Shown: piece by piece, positions 61,526-64,000 of the stretch
Layout of the letters: every line of letters starts with the position of its first letter
How positions within the stretch are numbered: the first letter of the stretch is position 1
Notes under the pieces: model-generated
What the model saw: only the letters and a program-made list of their open reading frames with translations
Database searches by the model: none
Told to the model about the DNA's origin: nothing
Position numbers and translations under genes: made by a program
Assembly (NCBI GenBank): GCA_946894095.1
Contig: OX335663.1
Span: 310,001-374,000, forward strand
DNA: 64,000 bases
Direction: 5' to 3'
Source of the DNA: Incurvaria masculella
Taxonomy: Eukaryota > Arthropoda > Insecta > Lepidoptera > Incurvariidae

Positions 61526-61830
61526 CGTACACGCACCGCACCAACACCGCTCAACACATCACAACACAGCACTCCACGCGAGTATTTCCATTCACGAACG
61601 ACGCCGCGGCAAATCGGCCGTAGGAAATAAAGAAAATAGTGAACGACAGCGTCACACAACCACACTCCGCGAACGGCACAAAAAACTGCCGTGCCGAACA
61701 GTGCTGGTCACAGACTATTATAGTACACTAGCTGGTGCCGAACGAAACACGCCGTCTCCGCTCCGAGCGAGCAGGCGCGCGTCGCAACCATAATACTATA
61801 CTACCCCATAGACGGGCCAATATTTATCGT
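61526..61830 (-). promoter_or_regulatory. LRP1: Probable 5' UTR/promoter region of the LRP1-like gene
   Basis: GC-rich sequence directly upstream of exon 1. On the minus strand it contains a TATAATAG-like stretch near 61,720-61,730 and two tiny upstream ORFs (61,591-61,559 and 61,559-61,551) overlapping as TGATG. No clear initiator motif was found, so the transcription start is not placed. Confidence 0.35.
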
Positions 61831-62222
61831 ATACGAAAGGTCACCTCCGTAAAATTATATGTTCTGTGGCTGTCTGCCAAGGTAGATGCAGAGAGCAGTC
61901 ACGTCATTGAAGGAAATTTCGCAGGACCAACGAAAGCTCAGACCATCAGGCGTCCCAAAAACTAGGAACTTCCATCCAGAGACCTAGGGCGACAGGTCGC
62001 CCGCGCCGCGCCGCCGCCGCCCGCCGCCGTGGACCTTTGTCCGTATGAAAAAAAATCTGATAAAAATTTAATTTTCAATTTGCTCGCCTATTAATTATAC
62101 TTTATATCAATAAGATCGTGCATACTTTTGGTTACGGTCGTCGTTTTTAATTTAATAATTAACATCGTTACGATAATTATCGTATCGATACTATTGGTAC
62201 GGCTCTATCAATCCAAATACAA

Positions 62223-62288
62223 TATTTACACCATCGCTATTACTCCGGTATTTCTTGCTGTTGAAATAGCGATGGTGCAAATGTTTAT
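62223..62288. repeat. Hairpin, 17 of 18 paired
   Basis: ATTTACACCATCGCTATT and AATAGCGATGGTGCAAAT flank a loop of about 24-27 bases. Confidence 0.8.
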
Positions 62289-62589
62289 TAAAAACTGTTT
62301 TTAAGGTCTCATAGCCAAAAAGAAAAAATACATAAGAATTTCATGGTGTTTATTTCCACTTATCGTTTTAACAAAACGCAGGATCTCTTCAGATTAAAGA
62401 ACATTTTTATTACCTTAAAACATTACTTTCACTTTTATGAGAAACATATTACAAATAACTAATTCAGTACTCGCATGTAAACGATGTCATATTTTCTTCG
62501 ATAAACTTGAAGCCCTATCTTCATTCAATACCCTTTTCAATGTGATTCTTAGGGCAAACAGTTTCTGCTTATGCATGGGATTTCTTTCA

Positions 62590-62617
62590 TGGAGGTGAAG
62601 AAATTCACCTCCATGAT
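62590..62617. repeat. 12-bp palindrome with GAAA loop
   Basis: CATGGAGGTGAA, GAAA, TTCACCTCCATG. Confidence 0.92.
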
Positions 62618-64000
62618 TTCTTTGGATTCGTCCATCTCTCTATAGTCTGTGGATTCGTCCCTCCACAGCACGTTACATACTCTTTGCTACACAGCTTTAT
62701 TCACTGTCCGATGGTCCGAACAGTGCGAGGACGATCATATCTTTTTCTGTCTTTTACACTTGCATCTTTATTTTATTATATCGTTTGATGGAGAGATTAA
62801 CGAATATTTTGGTTATATTCAAATATTTCAGTAGTTTGAACATTTTTATTCCTATGAAAGATTCGAAATTAGAATTCAATAACTATTTTTGTGGCCAGCA
62901 TTCTAAATTCAATTTTTTTTATTATGTAATAGAGCTATGACCTGAGTAAGTACATTCATTTTCTCATACTTCAACATGATTACAAAATAAACGAACAGAT
63001 ATTGTTAAAAAATAAATTCATATAATTATTGTTTTTTTACTTAATATTTTAGCATGTCACTTGAGCCAATTCCTGAAACCGTGATCGTGCGTCGCAAGTA
63101 ACAATGAAAAACAACTAGAACAAGCAGCGTTATGAGAAATCCGTAGCACCACTGCTTCTAGCTCTCCCCAGCCATAACCCAATCTGAGCGTTAGGACTGG
63201 CATATTCACATGTACAGAGCATATCACCCTCAACGCCACAGTAAGCATTGCCATTTGCAAGAAAAACGTTTGTGGGTCAAACTAAAATGTCTGGCGGTTA
63301 GGCTGTGCCGTTTGTAAATATGTACGGATGTTAACGATGAAATCACTAGAAAGATAAAGTATCCCTAAGTCCCTTTTTTACATGAGATTTCGTATTTGAC
63401 TAGTGATATGTTATGACGCTAGTAATATAATAAGTATATGTATTTGACTCTATTTCGGATGCACAGGTGTCATAGTAACGTCCTTAACACTCTCTCCCCC
63501 CTGCTTTCTACCACCTTCTTCCTTTCCACCAGTGTAGCCTTCACTGCCGATTTACCCACCACGTACCTACAATAAGTGACAATTTCAGACCCGCCAGAAT
63601 AGAAGTTTCATTTCTAAAAATGTTTTTTCTTTCATTAATATATTGAATAAGAAACATGATTAACGAAATAATAAAATGAACATCCTGATAGATCTTCTCC
63701 TTTTTTCGCTTGCGTACGCCGTACACATTGACAGCTACAATGCGATTCAAATAAGAAAAGGACGGGGCTCGTGGTTAACTTAACTCGATTTTGCGAGGGA
63801 AAGTACGCGGCAGCACAGCGGCAAAGTACTAAAGTTTGTGAAGTGAAGTGAGGGTTTTAGCAGTTTGACATTCAAAATGGCGGTGATCCTATCCTATTCT
63901 TTTTTTAATCGCATTGTAAATAAGGACCACGCAAAAGCAGCTATTCTACTGCTCGTTCCGATTTGAACCGTAAACGATTACAGTGCAAAAAGCGTATACA

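Larger units (their letters stand above)
61831..64000. other. Upstream region without an identified gene
   Basis: No convincing exon on either strand. A GC-rich block lies at 61,985-62,035, a hairpin at 62,223-62,288 and a palindrome at 62,590-62,617. Near the right end (63,760-63,900) the sequence becomes less AT-rich, but no coding exon can be supported. Confidence 0.4.

Noticed and set aside
59801..59880. A functional tRNA gene
   Set aside because: Box A/B motifs are present but no clean cloverleaf or CCA-side acceptor stem; it is joined to a repeated SINE body with an A-rich tail.
60530..60620. A 5S rRNA gene
   Set aside because: Only part of the 5S sequence is present and it is fused to the SINE body.
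1..61525. Megalin (LRP2) or VLDLR/LDLR identity
   Set aside because: Three LDLa, two EGF, then two propellers before a long LDLa cluster does not fit LRP2 (longer first cluster) or LDLR/VLDLR (single propeller).
63878..63967. Short ATG frame (MAVILSYSFF...) near the right edge as a first exon
   Set aside because: Only 29 codons, no recognisable domain and no clear donor; cannot be separated from chance.

Overview
The window looks like part of an insect nuclear genome, almost certainly a moth or butterfly. The evidence is small exons with GT/AG introns and dispersed repeats of lepidopteran type: CR1/Jockey LINEs ending in AAATAAATAAA, tRNA- and 5S-headed SINEs, and the repeat bounded by GGTTCCGTACC and GGTACGGAACC. 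There is no sign of a bacterial, plasmid or viral genome.

The one host gene I can follow is on the minus strand and fills most of the window. I assembled 27 coding exons from about 61,525 down to base 1. Their splice phases all agree and give about 1,179 residues. The order is signal peptide, three LDLa repeats, two EGF modules, a YWTD beta-propeller, EGF, a second YWTD propeller, EGF, then six LDLa repeats, running off the left edge. This is the N-terminal architecture of LRP1, the giant endocytic LDL-receptor-related protein. The rest of the protein (further propellers, transmembrane segment, NPxY tail) would lie left of base 1.

Layout by position: 1-6,078 holds the second LDLa cluster (exons 20-27) with LINE scraps and fossil copies of exon 24. 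6,079-13,647 is intron 19, with MITEs and two opposed LINEs. 13,648-25,189 holds the two propellers (exons 7-19). 25,190-34,441 holds the EGF pair and first LDLa cluster, with a Jockey-type LINE in intron 5. 34,442-61,464 is a 27-kb first intron made largely of mobile DNA: SINEs, TTAA-flanked elements, foldback MITEs, a 100-bp-unit inverted satellite array, GAATC-rich repeats and LINE remnants. 61,465-61,525 is the signal-peptide exon, and 61,526-64,000 is the upstream side.

The most unusual signals are: (1) decayed partial copies of at least three receptor exons (2, 9 and 24) beside the intact ones; (2) transposable elements at splice sites, namely a LINE tail seven bases past the exon 19 donor and a perfect 45-bp hairpin 27 bases upstream of the exon 2 acceptor; (3) a 2-kb head-to-head satellite palindrome with higher-order structure; (4) one SINE body carrying either a tRNA-like or a 5S-rRNA-like head; (5) an isolated THAP-domain exon. 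I found no convincing new multi-gene system. All exon borders come from reading the sequence, with no transcript evidence.
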